Positions 21,788 through 32,277 of a DNA stretch of 64,000 bases are shown here, piece by piece; the first letter of the stretch is position 1; each line of letters begins with the position of its first letter. The stretch comes from Mesostigma viride (taxonomy: Eukaryota; Streptophyta; Mesostigmatophyceae; Mesostigmatales; Mesostigmataceae). The position numbers and the translations under genes are program-made. The notes beneath the pieces are model-generated. The model was not told where the DNA came from. It ran no database searches and saw only the letters and a program-made list of their open reading frames with translations. The stretch lies in assembly GCA_009746045.1 (NCBI GenBank), contig RPFO01000076.1, positions 3,234,420 to 3,298,419 on the forward strand, in the 5' to 3' direction.

Positions 21788-22722
21788 ACCAAACAGCCTT
21801 GCTCTAGGTGGGAGGCATCCCAGTGGGCTGGGCAGCCACGTGGTGGCTGACAGCAGGTCCTTCAGAGTTCAGACACACTCTGCTGGACAGGGGTCAGGGT
21901 GGAGTCACTCCCCTGGCTGAGAATTTCGCCTGGCTCTGTCATGGAGCTGCAGAAGAGTCTTAAGGACTTTGTAATGGGCCTTGGGTCTTCATGGAATGGA
22001 CCCTGCAAGGGCAGCCCAAGTGTTGGCTCTAACAGGTTGCTGTACATTTGTATATATTCTCTGTAACCAACCTGTTGCATGCTAATAAAATCCCTGGTTG
22101 TGTGACCATGTTGGACGTGGTTGCCAGGGGCCTCACTATGGGTTATACTCCTTTATAATAAAACATAATCTTGTTATTGTCATGTCTTGTTGTTTGTGAT
22201 GCTCAGTTCCAGGAGCTGATCCAAACCTGGAGGATATGGGGTGGGGTTCGATTCCCCAGCTGACCTCAGCCTGGCATGTATGAATCCTGAGTGAGACTCA
22301 GTGAGGACATGGGCTCCCCATGTGTTGGCTAACATTTGTCAGGGCTCTCTCAGTCTTTGGAAGGATTTAAAAGATAAAGGAGGCTCCGTGGCGGGCGCCA
22401 TATGAACGGGCGCCTGTGATAACTGGATGACCAGGAACTCACAATAGTACGTTCATGGACTCCTCTATCCAAACTCCTCTGACTAAGTGAAGACCTAACT
22501 TTAATCTACACCAGGTTCCCAAAGAAAGGGTTGGGATGTCATGTGGGTCAGAGGGCAACCTTTGAACCAATGAGCAGGCCTAGCTAATATTTGGAGGCAC
22601 CTCAGGTTCCAAAAGAAAAGGCAGGTCTGGTCTCTGGGAGGGATCAGATGTCTGAAGGCTTGTGGGGACAGTGGCTGATAGGTTCTCAGGCTGGTCCAAG
22701 CTCCAAAACAAGAAAGGGTTGG
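21788..22722 (+). promoter_or_regulatory. copy 2 3' non-coding region with shared sequence boxes and PPT-like tracts
   Basis: Contains AATAAA at 22084-22089, GGGGTTCGATTCCCC at 22243-22257 and twin CGGGCGCC boxes at 22392-22399 and 22407-22414. It also holds three purine-rich tracts of polypurine type (about 22511, 22605 and 22698). The last one, AAAACAAGAAAGGGTTGG, abuts the 3' LTR and is the likely plus-strand primer. The GGTTCGATTCC and twin CGGGCGCC boxes recur in the otherwise diverged 3' region of copy 3, which suggests a conserved RNA function such as structure, packaging or export. Confidence 0.6.
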
Positions 22723-23376
22723 AGTTAGCATATTGGGGCACCAATGTGCTAGATGGATGCAGGTTGAGGAGACCTTTCCAACGCCGTGTCAACCGCCTAG
22801 AACAGACAAGGGACTAGAAAGTTATCAAGTCCCGAAGTACTGCCGACCGGTGGGCGAGGGCGGGGCACACTCAGGGCATAGTGGACAGGACACGTGGCAG
22901 GCCGTGCCTGCACAGGCTTAGCCTGGACTCTCACGTGACTGGGACACAGTGTACTGAGGGCTCAACGGTACTGTGGCTAGTAGAAGCCAGTAACCAGCCA
23001 GCAGGTCTGCAAGGATGTAAGTCCTTGCAGGACTGTGGCAGGTCCTGTGCTGTCCTAGACACAGGATAGCCAGAGATTCCTGTATGCTGCCTGCAACGAG
23101 GATGCAAGGCAGCGATACGAGGCTCTGGCAATGTAGCGTTGCCCAGCGTCGCTCATGACCGAGGAACAAGGATGGAACGAGGTTGCATATAGCTCGAGGC
23201 TCAACGAGGCAACGAGCGTCTTCACACACAAACCTTGGTCGTCACGACGAGTGGCGAGCCTATCGAGGGTCGTAGGCCTGGTGTGAGGATAAAGGTTGCT
23301 AGCCAGCAGCCTAGGGTCATTCCAGCCGGCAAGGACCAGGAGCTCACAAGCTCTGCTGACGAGTTGCTGCGCAAAT
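22723..23376 (+). repeat. 3' LTR of copy 2
   Basis: Mate of 14986-15639, same length (654 bp), begins AGTTAGCATATTGG and ends GCGCAAAT, followed by the CCCCC target duplication at 23377-23381. It provides the polyadenylation end of the transcript; no AATAAA is obvious inside, so the signal at 22084 may not be the one used. Confidence 0.93.
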
Positions 23377-23381
23377 CCCCC

Positions 23382-24225
23382 AACGTGCACAGCCCTTCAC
23401 CCGTGATAGGTGAGACGGTCCCAACCATAAACCCATCCACGCATCCATATCTGTGCGCGCACCCGTCCATCTACCCGTCCTTTCGCCCACCCACCCACAT
23501 AGTCATCTACACATCCACCAGCCACCAACCACCAATGGCCTACCCACCAACCCACCCACCCACACGCATCCCTAACCAACCAACCACCAACCCACCACCA
23601 TCAATACCGTGCCATTGTTTCACTCACGAATCCAACAACCCACCCACTTCGCAGTCCCCAAAGCCTATCAATCACCCAGCCACCTGGACATCTACCTATG
23701 ACCGACCACCCTTGTACTCATCCACCCACCATGACCAGCCAGCCAGCCACCCACCCTTACCAGCTGCCTGTGCTCCCAGCTACTCGGCCATGCAGCCATT
23801 TACCACGGCATCCACCTTTCAGCCAGCCACCTGCCATTGAACCCACCTACGCCTAGGCATCCCTGGAAGCATCTATAGCCTAAGCCTCCCACACAAGACT
23901 TCCTGGGCAACCAACCAACCAACCAACCAACCAACCAACCAACCAACCAACCAACCAACCAACCAACCAACCAACCAACCAACCAACCAACCAACCAACC
24001 AACCAACCAACCAACCAGTCACCCAGCAACACAACCACCTAACCACTCGACAACCCAATTACCGAACCACCTAACTACCCAACACCCAAACCAGCCAGGC
24101 ATGAGCCGGCCCATTTGCCCTCGCATGCCCGCACCATCGCAACCCCCCCTAAACGCCCCGCTCACCTAGCCAGCCACACGCCCAGCCAGCCACCTGCTCA
24201 ACTCACGCATGAAGGCAATATCAGC
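23382..24225. repeat. C/A-rich low-complexity region with a (CCAA)n array
   Basis: Positions 23382-24200 are rich in CCCACC/CCAACC triplet-like repeats. Positions 23909-24017 are an almost perfect (CCAA)n tract of about 27 units. Frames read through it are artefacts of composition (repeated Val-Gly-Trp-Leu on the minus strand), not genes. It starts immediately at the right target duplication of copy 2, so that element inserted beside or into it. Confidence 0.85.
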
Positions 24226-24230
24226 CATGC

Positions 24231-24364
24231 ATGGCCTCACCTTGCATGAAGTAGCCTAGAATGTATTAAAAGCCATATGCCCCTTCTCAGGGCTATGTGC
24301 TACATCTACTCCCAACGGAGTGATGTTGATAATTAATTAATTAATTAATGGCCTCACCTTGCAT
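24231..24364 (+). mobile_element. SINE-like element with (TTAA)n tail and 17-bp flanking duplication
   Basis: A body of about 100 bp (24248-24347: GAAGTAGCCTAGAATGTATT ... CCCAACGGAGTGATGTTGAT) ends in a TTAA tandem tail. Flanks 24231-24247 and 24348-24364 are both ATGGCCTCACCTTGCAT, a direct repeat that looks like a target-site duplication from reverse-transcription-type integration. The same body and tail recur at 31601-31705, and in reverse at 61505-61585. No A/B box pattern is clear, so pol III origin is unproven. Confidence 0.7.
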
Positions 24365-25995
24365 CACTTGCATTGCCTGGCTAATGTGCATGAGGCAGCT
24401 TCCATCTCGTTGTAAGCATTTGCAAAGGCATTTTCTTCATAGTAATGAATGAGAAACAACGTCGCAAACGTTCTCCTTTCCCTCTTGGAAACAGTATATA
24501 AATCAGAAAGACAAGGGCAAATATCTGGACAAGGTGGCAATAACCACTGCATAATGCCCTTGAGAAAGTCTTATTAATCCAGCTCTCTAACCTGTGAGAA
24601 GCTGCCTTGCCTTAGCAACGACTCTGGGACCTCTAGCTCGCTCAGCTCGCTTAATCTGCGCTTCTTTATGGCTGTCGGGAGATGCGAAGCGTGAGCCCAG
24701 CGGGTCGTGGCGAGGTCGTCTGCCCGACCCATCACATCTCGAAACCGCATTGCCGACTAATAAAAAATGATGACCCCCTTTGCCTTTTGAATCTAGCGTC
24801 AAAGGAACAATGAACTATCTTGGAAAACACGGGACCTCGCAAAGAGCTTTTTACAGGCATAATAAGCAATTTCGCAGCTTTTACCGCACTTACTGCACAT
24901 CCGGAAGACCATTAGCGACGTTTGCGCGGAATCTTGGGCACGCCATATGTCCTGCTGGCTTATTGCCGCAGGCTGGGCAGTACAGGAAGGTCGGGCATAG
25001 CCTAAAGAGCTAATTATCTGACGACAAAGACATGTATTGTACGAAGCAAGAAACAGACGGATTTCGCACCCCGTATTTATTCAGGCGAATGCCGGAGAAT
25101 AAAAAGCGAAACTCAGAAAACGAAAACACTAACGTTTTCGGGGATATTGTAACGCATAATCTGGGCTATCGTGCCGGGATTTTCATCTCCTCTCGTAACC
25201 AGGACTTTTAGACACGTACCACCGAGAAATCTGGTTTTCGCAAAAAAAAATGGTGCGCTGCAAAAAATGTTCAATTTGTCCCGTTCTATTCCCTCGTCGC
25301 AATCACAGCTCTTATCATTCCAAAATTATTCCATGGATTAATTAACCGTGATGTAAGCTTCGTTTTGACACCTCGAGCGGCTGCAGTGACGCAAGTTTCA
25401 AAACGCTAGCTGATACTTGACCGCCATGGGTGTTTTCGTCGTTTTCGTCTGTGGTGTCGCGGGAAAAATCGAGATGACGACCTCCGAGTCTCGGTCACTG
25501 TAATGCCCAGCTCGCAACCGGCAGTGACCGTCGCGTGTCCGCCCCTGTAACCCCCGGTCTGTCAGTCAGTTCGTCCCGGCCGCGTTTCCGTTTCGATCCG
25601 TTGGTTTCCGTTTTTTTACCCTTTTTAACCGTTTTCCCTCCCGTTTTGATCCGAGGTAATCAAGTCCGGATCTGAAGTAGGTTCGAAGTAAGGTTTGAAC
25701 TCGGAGCCAGGTGCGTCGATTGAAAAAACGGCCGAAATCGGACGAACAAAGTTAATGTACCTTGATCGAACCGGTATTTTACGGGGGGTCTCAAACACAG
25801 CCATTTTCGATGAGTGTGGTGGGGTATTGCTATATTCCCAGTCAGCTCTTGAAGTTTCAAGCTAGGCTGTTGAACGTGCCAGTCCCTTTGGCTCAGCCTT
25901 TATGTCTCTTCATGATCTCATGCTGGCTTGAGTGTGCCTGCTTCACCTCTTTCATCTGCATGCCCCACTGTCAGAGCAGCGAGCAGTTCTGGAAA
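24365..25995. other. non-coding stretch, nothing recognised
   Basis: AT-rich and unique within the window. Short open frames (for example 24780-25013 and 25762-26154) lack family features. Positions 25560-25660 are rich in GTTTCCG/CCGTTTT words. Coding homology to copia-like copy 1 begins only near 26000-26100. Confidence 0.5.
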
Positions 25996-25999
25996 GGTG

Positions 26000-27553
26000 T
26001 TATACAGTTGGTTTCAGAAGACTATGTCTCTAAACCCACATTCACTTCTATGGTTCCCACAAGGTATGTAGAGGAGTGTCCCCCTCAGAGGATGCTCATA
26101 TCAGTATTCAGGAGCTTGCTTTACAGTTGCACTTCCTTTATGGGCATGAGGTGAGTGCAGAGGTGGTGGCAGCAGCAATGGGGGGGGGCAGCACTCAGAC
26201 GTGCTTGCCAGGTGGTCAGATCCCACTGCCAGCATTGTCAGTTCAATGCACCTAAACCCCCTAAGTGGCATGTAGCTACCCCACCTAAGTGCAAGGGCAG
26301 GGTGGTAGGAGATGTCTTTCACATAAAAGGACAATCTTACTTGGCACTTAAAGATGCATGGTCAAGGTACACAACCATTGAACCATTACCTTGGACAAGA
26401 CACAGTTGCTCAGGGCTCTCTTGATTGCTCAGGCCAGGTACTACCCTGTGGAGGCATTGCTATTGGATCAACAGTTCACATGTCTTGGCAATGAACCAGG
26501 GTGTGAGGCTATTGACCTGGCAGGGCTAGAAGATCATGAGAGGCAAGGCATCATTGAAAGGGCTATCAGGTCCATTAAACCCTTGTAGCCAAGGAAGATG
26601 GTAATCTGCTGGCTGACAGTGGGTCCTATGCTGACAGAGCCCTGTGGTCCACCAGGTTGTGCCAAGTCCTCAACAGGAGGCCACTCATGAAAACCCTACA
26701 AGGGGTGGTCATTACACCAGATGGATTGCATGCAGGCATATATCCACCTGAGGTATTAGCCCTATACAACGCACAGCGAGCACATACAGCTAGCAGGTTA
26801 GCTGTCAAGGATGTAAAGCACCCACGTCCCACCTTCAGAGAAGGGGATCAGGTCCTCTTCTACAAGGAGTCGGGATTAGGCAAGGTGGGTACCTGGCATG
26901 GGCCAGCCACCATCCTAACGTTTAACACCACTGGCAGGACAGTGCAGGTTAAACATAATGACACGGGTAAGGTTCACAGGTGTTCACCTCACAGGATGAA
27001 ATTGTATTTTCCAACTGTGTCAGACGTGGCAGAGGAGGAAGAGCTGTTGGCCGACAGCCCTGTACAATTGCCTGGCATCCCAGCGTTGCCCAGTGAGTGG
27101 TTGTTTGGAACACCCACTGGTGAGTGTGAGAGCCACAACCACTGTGACACCCAGGTCACCCTTGATGATTGCAGGCAGTCACTGCAGGCTTGGCCCCCTG
27201 CAGCAGAGGGTCACATTGGCAAAACAGGTGATCAGCAACCTATCACCTCTTCACTTGTGGAAATAGCTCAGCCACTAGCTGCACGTTCCAAACGCAGCCT
27301 AGCAGAAGCTGTCCGCATTTTACAATCAGCACATAGAGCTAAAGCTCAAACTGCTGCAGGATCAGCTAAGGTGGGTAAGGTTGGGCAGAATGACAATAGC
27401 CCATTCTTGGTTGCAGTGGACACACAAGCCCAGGTCAGCATTATTAGTGCACTGGCTGTGCCCCATTTGCCTTTGGAACCTTCACCCTGGCACCATGTGG
27501 CTGATTTCTCAGGGCAGTCATCACTCAAGGTACAAGGTCAGGTAATGTTGACT
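26000..27553 (+). pseudogene. partial copia-like element (relative of copy 1): integrase to protease-like block
   Basis: From about 26100 the sequence parallels copy 1. It has QELALQLHFLYGHE-type pre-integrase sequence (26110-26155) and the C-x2-C of the integrase zinc region. The core carries GDVFHIKG, LLLDQQFTC and GIIERAIRS, with a break at about 26580. The integrase C-terminal part lies in frame 26657-27553, then VAVDTQAQVSIISAL of the protease-like block. The frame ends at about 27553 in an AT-rich run where RLE LINE material begins; no RT follows. It confirms independently that the D-T-Q protease block follows integrase in this lineage. Confidence 0.75.
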
Positions 27554-27559
27554 ATACTC

Positions 27560-29655
27560 TATATATATATTTTATATGTATATATGTACTATACAGGGTT
27601 TCTTCAGGGTTATTCTCCCAGTTCTCGGGTTTTTCCTTATGTTGCATGCCTATCTCACCTCCGTAATATATCATTCTCAATATATCACGGGAACCCAGCA
27701 AGGTGACCCCCTCGGCCCCTTTTACCTGTCTGCCCCGCTGCACAAGGCTCTCCAAGGTGTCCACGCTGCGCACCCGGATGTCGTGCTCCTCGCCTACATG
27801 GACGATATCCATGCCCTTGGCCCGGCCGACGCTGTGGTTGCCGCCCTGGCTGCCCTTGAAGTGGCCATGGCGGCCATCAACCTTCGGCTCACCCTCCCCA
27901 AGTGTGCAGTCTTTTCGCCCCAGGGGGACTGCTCTGGCTTCCCCGCGGCTATCCCGGGGGCATTGGCGCGGGCGCGTGGTTTCTCGTGCCTGGGCGTCCC
28001 TGTGGGTGACCCTGACTACGTCGAAGAGGAGCTCCGGGCCACCGTGGAACAGCGCACCCATGTCCTCGAGACTTGGGCGCGCCTCAAGGACCCCCAGACC
28101 AAAGGGCTCCTCCTGTGGTTTTGCGCCCACCCGCGGGTGGTTCACTGGCTCCGTGGCGCTCCCCCCCACTTGGTGCGGCTTGCCGCGGAAGGCCATGACG
28201 AGCGCATTCAGGCCGCCTTGCAGGTGCTCCTCCCCGGCCCTAGCCTGCCAGCTCACTCCATGCGCTTGGCCACCCTCCCCTGCCGCATGGGCGGGTGTGG
28301 GCTCACCCGCGCCGCCCGCCTCGCCCCCGCCGCCTTCCTTGGCTCTGTTGCTCAGGCCTGGGCGGAGATCCGCCGGTTGGTCCCCAGCGCCGTCAGCGCC
28401 ATTCCCGACTTGGTCACCCCATCCCCCTTTCCCTTTGTGCAGGCTGTGCAGGATTCTTACCTCGGGATCCAGCAGGCTTGCGACCTCGTCCGCCCCGCTC
28501 AGGCCGTCCACCGTCGCCTGCCCCGGGGCACGCCCGGCGTGTCCACTGTCGTCAGTCCTAGTGTCTTCCCTGCCTGCGTTCATGAAAAACAACAAAAGAC
28601 CTACGCGGGTATACTACACTGTGCCGACTGGATGGGTCTGCACGCGAGCTTGAACGATCAGGGGAAGGCTTGGCTTCACTCCGTTTCCCTTGAGGGGAGC
28701 GTGGGGTCCGCATTCCTGCGCGCCCTCCCCATGAGCCCTTTGTTCACACTGGTTCCGGCCCTTTACGCCATCGCTCTCCGCCACCAGCTCTTTGCCCCGC
28801 AACCTCTCATCACGGCGGGTGCGTCCTGCGGCAGCTGCGGGCTTGCTCTGGATACTACTGGGACGCACTACATCGCGTGCATGGGTGGCCAGCAGAACCA
28901 GAACTGGTTCCTCTATCTCCATACCGCTCTCCTCCGGGTGGTGTGTGCCATGGTTCGGTCGGTCTTTCCCCACTCCACCATTAAGTGCGAGGACGCGGAT
29001 GGGGCCGCCCTCTACTCACCCAACCACCGCCCCGACATTACCGTGCTTGACTACGACGGGCAGGGTTGCCACCTGCTCATCGATGTCTCCGTGGCTCGGC
29101 CGCTTTCCGGTCGCCACATCCTCCGGGCGGCTGTGGATGCCGGCGCTGCTGCCACTGTGGCTGAGCGCGACAAGTTTGCCTCCTACGGCAATGTGGGGCC
29201 CCACCGGGTCATCCCCTTTGTCCTTGAGGAGTTCGGGGCCATGGGCCCCAAGACAGCGGAGTTTTTCCACGAGTGCTGCCAGCGCCGTGAAGACCGCCTC
29301 GACCTCGAGGGTCAGACCGCCCCGTGGTCGGCCCGCACGTGGTCCTCGTATTGGCGGCAGCGCCTGTCACTCGCCCTCACTCGCACCGTGGCTGATGTGT
29401 TATTCCGCCGCACCCGGGCCGACTTTGTCGCGACCCATGCGGTCTAGATCCCTTCCAGGCCTGCATGGTGGGCCGGCAGCGCTGTTGCTGCGTGTAGTTT
29501 TGTGATGTATAGTTAGTTGTACCTTGTGCCGCTGGCGTGATCCTTGGATGTCTGTGTCAGATTACTATTAATTTCTTCAGGGTTATTCTCCCAGTTCTCG
29601 GGTTTTTCCTTATGTTGCATGCCTATCTCACCTCCGTAATCTATCATTCTCAATG
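27560..29655 (+). mobile_element. RLE-type LINE, family A, 5' truncated
   Basis: Starts after an AT run (27560-27595) and ends at about 29650 before another. A roughly 75-bp block (TTCTTCAGGGTTATTCTCCC ... CTCACCTCCGTAAT) occurs twice: at 27599-27672 in front of the coding part, and at 29573-29640 as the 3' untranslated end. Between them lies an RT-RLE coding region that begins in the middle of the RT. The leading block is therefore the 3' end of another copy, or the product of a template jump or tandem insertion. Confidence 0.75.
27684..29447 (+). CDS. RLE LINE family A protein, truncated RT plus restriction-like endonuclease
   Basis: The open frame (open from 27576) enters the RT at the GTQQGDPLGP motif and contains the catalytic AYMDDIHALG. 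After the thumb-like region come LLWFCAHPRVVHWLRG and GGCGLTRAARLAPAAFLGSV. A cysteine-histidine motif follows (CGSCGLALDTTGTHYIAC), then the PD-(D/E)xK-type nuclease core (HRPDITVLDYDG ... LLIDVSVARP). It ends at 29447. This order (RT, then C-x2-C...H...C, then PD...D) is that of R2/R4/NeSL-type LINEs, which nick specific DNA targets and prime reverse transcription there. The missing N-terminus (zinc fingers and RT fingers) means this copy is not autonomous. Confidence 0.8.
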   Translation: MTGTQQGDPLGPFYLSAPLHKALQGVHAAHPDVVLLAYMDDIHALGPADAVVAALAALEVAMAAINLRLTLPKCAVFSPQGDCSGFPAAIPGALARARGFSCLGVPVGDPDYVEEELRATVEQRTHVLETWARLKDPQTKGLLLWFCAHPRVVHWLRGAPPHLVRLAAEGHDERIQAALQVLLPGPSLPAHSMRLATLPCRMGGCGLTRAARLAPAAFLGSVAQAWAEIRRLVPSAVSAIPDLVTPSPFPFVQAVQDSYLGIQQACDLVRPAQAVHRRLPRGTPGVSTVVSPSVFPACVHEKQQKTYAGILHCADWMGLHASLNDQGKAWLHSVSLEGSVGSAFLRALPMSPLFTLVPALYAIALRHQLFAPQPLITAGASCGSCGLALDTTGTHYIACMGGQQNQNWFLYLHTALLRVVCAMVRSVFPHSTIKCEDADGAALYSPNHRPDITVLDYDGQGCHLLIDVSVARPLSGRHILRAAVDAGAAATVAERDKFASYGNVGPHRVIPFVLEEFGAMGPKTAEFFHECCQRREDRLDLEGQTAPWSARTWSSYWRQRLSLALTRTVADVLFRRTRADFVATHAV

Positions 29656-29661
29656 AATATA

Positions 29662-30764
29662 TATTAAAAATATAATTACTTACAGCAGAGTGAAATCACT
29701 CAAACCAAAGCAAACGCCCAGCTATAAACCTATATACAGAGCCATGTCAAAGCTCTATACTACGATAAGACCAATGGAAACGCCTAACGGGAGGAACCTA
29801 ATAGCCCTGCTGCACCGCAAAATCAGCCCGCGTACGGCGGAGCATGATGTCCGCCATGGCCCGAGTCAGCGCCACCGACAAGCGCTGACGCCAATATGAC
29901 GTCCAGGTCCGCGCCGACCATGGGGCCCGCTGGCCCTCCAGGTCCAGCCGGTCCTCCCGGAGCCGGCAACACTCCTTGAAGAAGGCGGAGGTCAGGGGCC
30001 CCATGGCCCCAAACTCCTCCAGGACAAAGGGCACCACACGATGGTGCCCGACGTCGCCGTAGGCCAGGAGCTTGGCCCGCTCCGCCCGGTCCGCCGTGTA
30101 ACCTGCCGTGAGGGAGGCCCCAGCCACGTGGCTAAGAGCCAAGGGCCGCGCCACCGAAACGTCAATAAGCAGATGCCGGCCACCCCCCTCAAAGTCCAGC
30201 ACCACGATGTCAGGCCGGTGGTTGGGGGAATAGAAGGCAGCGCCATCCGCATCCTCGGACCGGATGTTCGCGTGGGGGAAAACCGACCGAATCATGGCGA
30301 GCACCACCGTCAGGAGGACAGTGTGCAAATACAAATACCAATTCTGATTCTGTTGGCCCCCCATGCAGGCAAGGTAGTGAGTCCCCGTGGGATCCAGCGG
30401 CTGCCCACAGCTACCACAAGGCCGCCCGGCCGGAACAAGAGGCTGCGGGGCAAATAGCTGGTGCCGGAGCGCCACCGAGTAGTGGCTGGGAGCCAAGGCG
30501 AATGGGGGGGCCATGGGAAGAGCACGAAGGTACGCCGAGCCCACACTCCGCAAGGAAAGCGAGAACAGCCACGCACGTCCCTGGGCGTTGAGGTCCGCGA
30601 AAAGAGCAATCCAATCAGCCGTGTGCAGAATACCCGCGTAGGTTTTCTGGTGTTTATCGATGACGCGAGCAGGGAATGCGGCGGGAGATTGAACGGAGGC
30701 GACCGAGGGAGTGCCGCGAGGGAGGTGGCGCTGTACCGCCTGAGCGGCACGGACGGGAGAACAG
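29662..30764 (-). mobile_element. RLE LINE, family B, truncated copy (minus strand)
   Basis: In minus orientation it runs from about 30764 (5' truncation) to a 3' end in an AT run at about 29662. Coding is open from about 30760 to 29798: HLPRGTPSVASVQSPAAFPA, KTYAGILHTADWIALF, LRSVGSAYLRALPMAP, the C-x2-C...H...C motif (CGSCGQPLDPTGTHYLAC), and the nuclease core HRPDIVVLDFEG ... LLIDVSVARPL, ending QQGY. The 3' untranslated part includes AGGCGTTTCCATTGGTC and ends GTAAGTAATTATATTTTTAA. Confidence 0.8.
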
Positions 30765-31421
30765 AATATATATATTTACTTCGGTCGGTTTTCCCCCACG
30801 CGAACATCCGGTCCGAGGATGCGGATGGCGCTGCCTTCTATTCCCCCAACCACCGGCCTGACATCGTGGTGCTGGACTTTGAGGGGGGTGGCCGGCATCT
30901 GCTTATTGACGTTTCGGTGGCGCGGCCCTTGGCTCTTAGCCACGTGGCTGGGGCCTCCCTCACGGCAGGTTACACGGCGGACCGGGCGGAGCGGGCCAAG
31001 CTCCTGGCCTACGGCGACGTCGGGCACCATCGTGTGGTGCCCTTTGTCCTGGAGGAGTTTGGGGCCATGGGGCCCCTGACCTCCGCCTTCTTCAAGGAGT
31101 GTTGCCGGCTCCGGGAGGACCGGCTGGACCTGGAGGGCCAGCGGGCCCCATGGTCGGCGCGGACCTGGACGTCATATTGGCGTCAGCGCTTGTCGGTGGC
31201 GCTGACTCGGGCCATGGCTGACATCATGCTCCGCCGTACGCGGGCTGATTTTGCGGTGCAGCAGGGCTATTAGGTTCCTCCCGTTAGGAGTTTCCATTGG
31301 TCTTATCGTAGTATAGAGATTTGACATGGCTCTGTATAGAGGTTTATAGCTGGGCGTTTGCTTTGGTTTGAGTGATTTCACTCTGCTGTAAGTAATTATA
31401 TTATTAAATATATATTTACTA
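30764..31421 (+). mobile_element. RLE LINE, family B, short truncated copy (plus strand)
   Basis: Starts at about 30781 inside the nuclease domain (RSVFPHANIRSEDADG) and stays open to 31273 (QQGY stop), with the family B 3' end to about 31405. Flanking ATATATATTTACT is present just before the start (ends 30780) and after the 3' end (ends about 31421), a target-site duplication. It lies head to head with the minus copy at 29662-30764, forming a long inverted repeat. The copy encodes only the C-terminal half of the nuclease and is dead. Confidence 0.82.
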
Positions 31422-31600
31422 TACTCTATCTATATTTATATGTATTTATATGGTACATGATTGTATATAGCCAGCTCTTGTATAGCTATGTTGATCTTCC
31501 CCCACATGGCATGCTCCCCCTTAACTGGGCATAGCGTGATAGACCATGAGGGTGCAGGTGCCCTGGTGCACCTAGAGCAGGGGTAGCTTACATTCCCACC
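31422..31600. other. short AT-rich spacer
   Basis: No gene. It contains TATATTTATATG words next to the LINE target duplication and a segment (31495-31600) of unknown origin leading into the SINE-like repeat. Confidence 0.5.
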
Positions 31601-31705
31601 CTTGCATGAAGTAGCCTAGAATGTATTAAAAGCCATATGCCCCTTCTCAGGGATATGTGCTACATTGACTCCCAACGGAGTGATGTTGATAATTAATTAA
31701 TTAAC
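31601..31705 (+). mobile_element. SINE-like element with (TTAA)n tail, second copy
   Basis: Matches 24241-24347 almost base for base: CTTGCATGAAGTAGCCTAGA through CCCAACGGAGTGATGTTGAT and a TTAA tail. Only a few substitutions are visible (GGCTATG/GGATATG, ACATCTACT/ACATTGACT). No clear flanking duplication here; the right side was probably altered by the LINE insertion at about 31729. Confidence 0.7.
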
Positions 31706-31713
31706 TCATGATT

Positions 31714-32166
31714 GTATATATATTGAGCGGACCGGGCGGAGCGGGCCAAGCTCCTGGCCTACGGCGACGTCGGGCACCATCGTGTGGTGCCCTTTGTCCT
31801 GGAGGAGTTTGGGGCCATGGGGCCCCTGACCTCCGCCTTCTTCAAGGAGTGTTGCCGGCTCCGGGAGGACCGGCTGGACCTGGAGGGCCAGCGGGCCCCA
31901 TGGTCGGCGCGGACCTGGACGTCATATTGGCGTCAGCGCTTGTCGGTGGCGCTGACTCGGGCCATGGCGGACATCATGCTCCGCCGTACGCGGGCTGATT
32001 TTGCGGTGCAGCAGGGCTATTAGGTTCCTCCCGTTAGGCGTTTCCATTGGTCTTATCGTAGTATAGAGCTTTGACATGGCTCTGTATATAGGTTTATAGC
32101 TGGGCGTTTGCTTTGGTTTGAGTGATTTCACTCTGCTGTAAGTAATTATATTTTTAATATATATTG
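31714..32166 (+). mobile_element. RLE LINE, family B, very short truncated copy
   Basis: Begins at about 31729 (CGGACCGGGCGGAGC), open to 32023 (QQGY stop), and ends at about 32153. ATATATTGAGCG occurs on both sides (31718-31730 region and about 32155-32168), a target duplication with two bases of microhomology at the 5' junction. It encodes the last ~100 residues of the nuclease protein only. Sequence is nearly identical to the copies at 29662, 41456 and 42898. Confidence 0.82.
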
Positions 32167-32277
32167 AGCGTGTTTGTAGGTGGGGGCTTTGTCATTTAGC
32201 ATGCCATAGTTAACCAATAATCACCTTGCTTACTCGCCTCTTATTGCAACTGTTTGTTCTATGCTTGTTGCTTGCAG

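Larger units (their letters stand above)
14986..23376 (+). mobile_element. copia-like LTR retrotransposon copy 2, complete and young
   Basis: Two 654-bp LTRs (14986-15639 and 22723-23376), differing at only two positions that I can see, enclose a pre-gag ORF, gag and a full pol. The five bases before the left LTR (14981-14985) and after the right LTR (23377-23381) are both CCCCC, a 5-bp target duplication. LTRs start AGTTAGC and end GCAAAT, not TG...CA. A purine-rich tract (AAGAAAGGGTTGG) directly precedes the 3' LTR. The first internal bases CGTACTA match those of copy 3 (CGTATTA), so the primer-binding region is shared. The intact 1195-residue pol and near-identical LTRs suggest recent activity. 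Confidence 0.92.

Noticed and set aside
23800..24058. Minus-strand ORFs of repeated Val-Gly-Trp-Leu
   Set aside because: Translation of the (CCAA)n simple repeat.
30461..30780. N-terminal part of the plus-strand ORF that leads into the LINE nuclease at 30781
   Set aside because: This stretch is the antisense of the minus LINE copy; the continuous frame is accidental.
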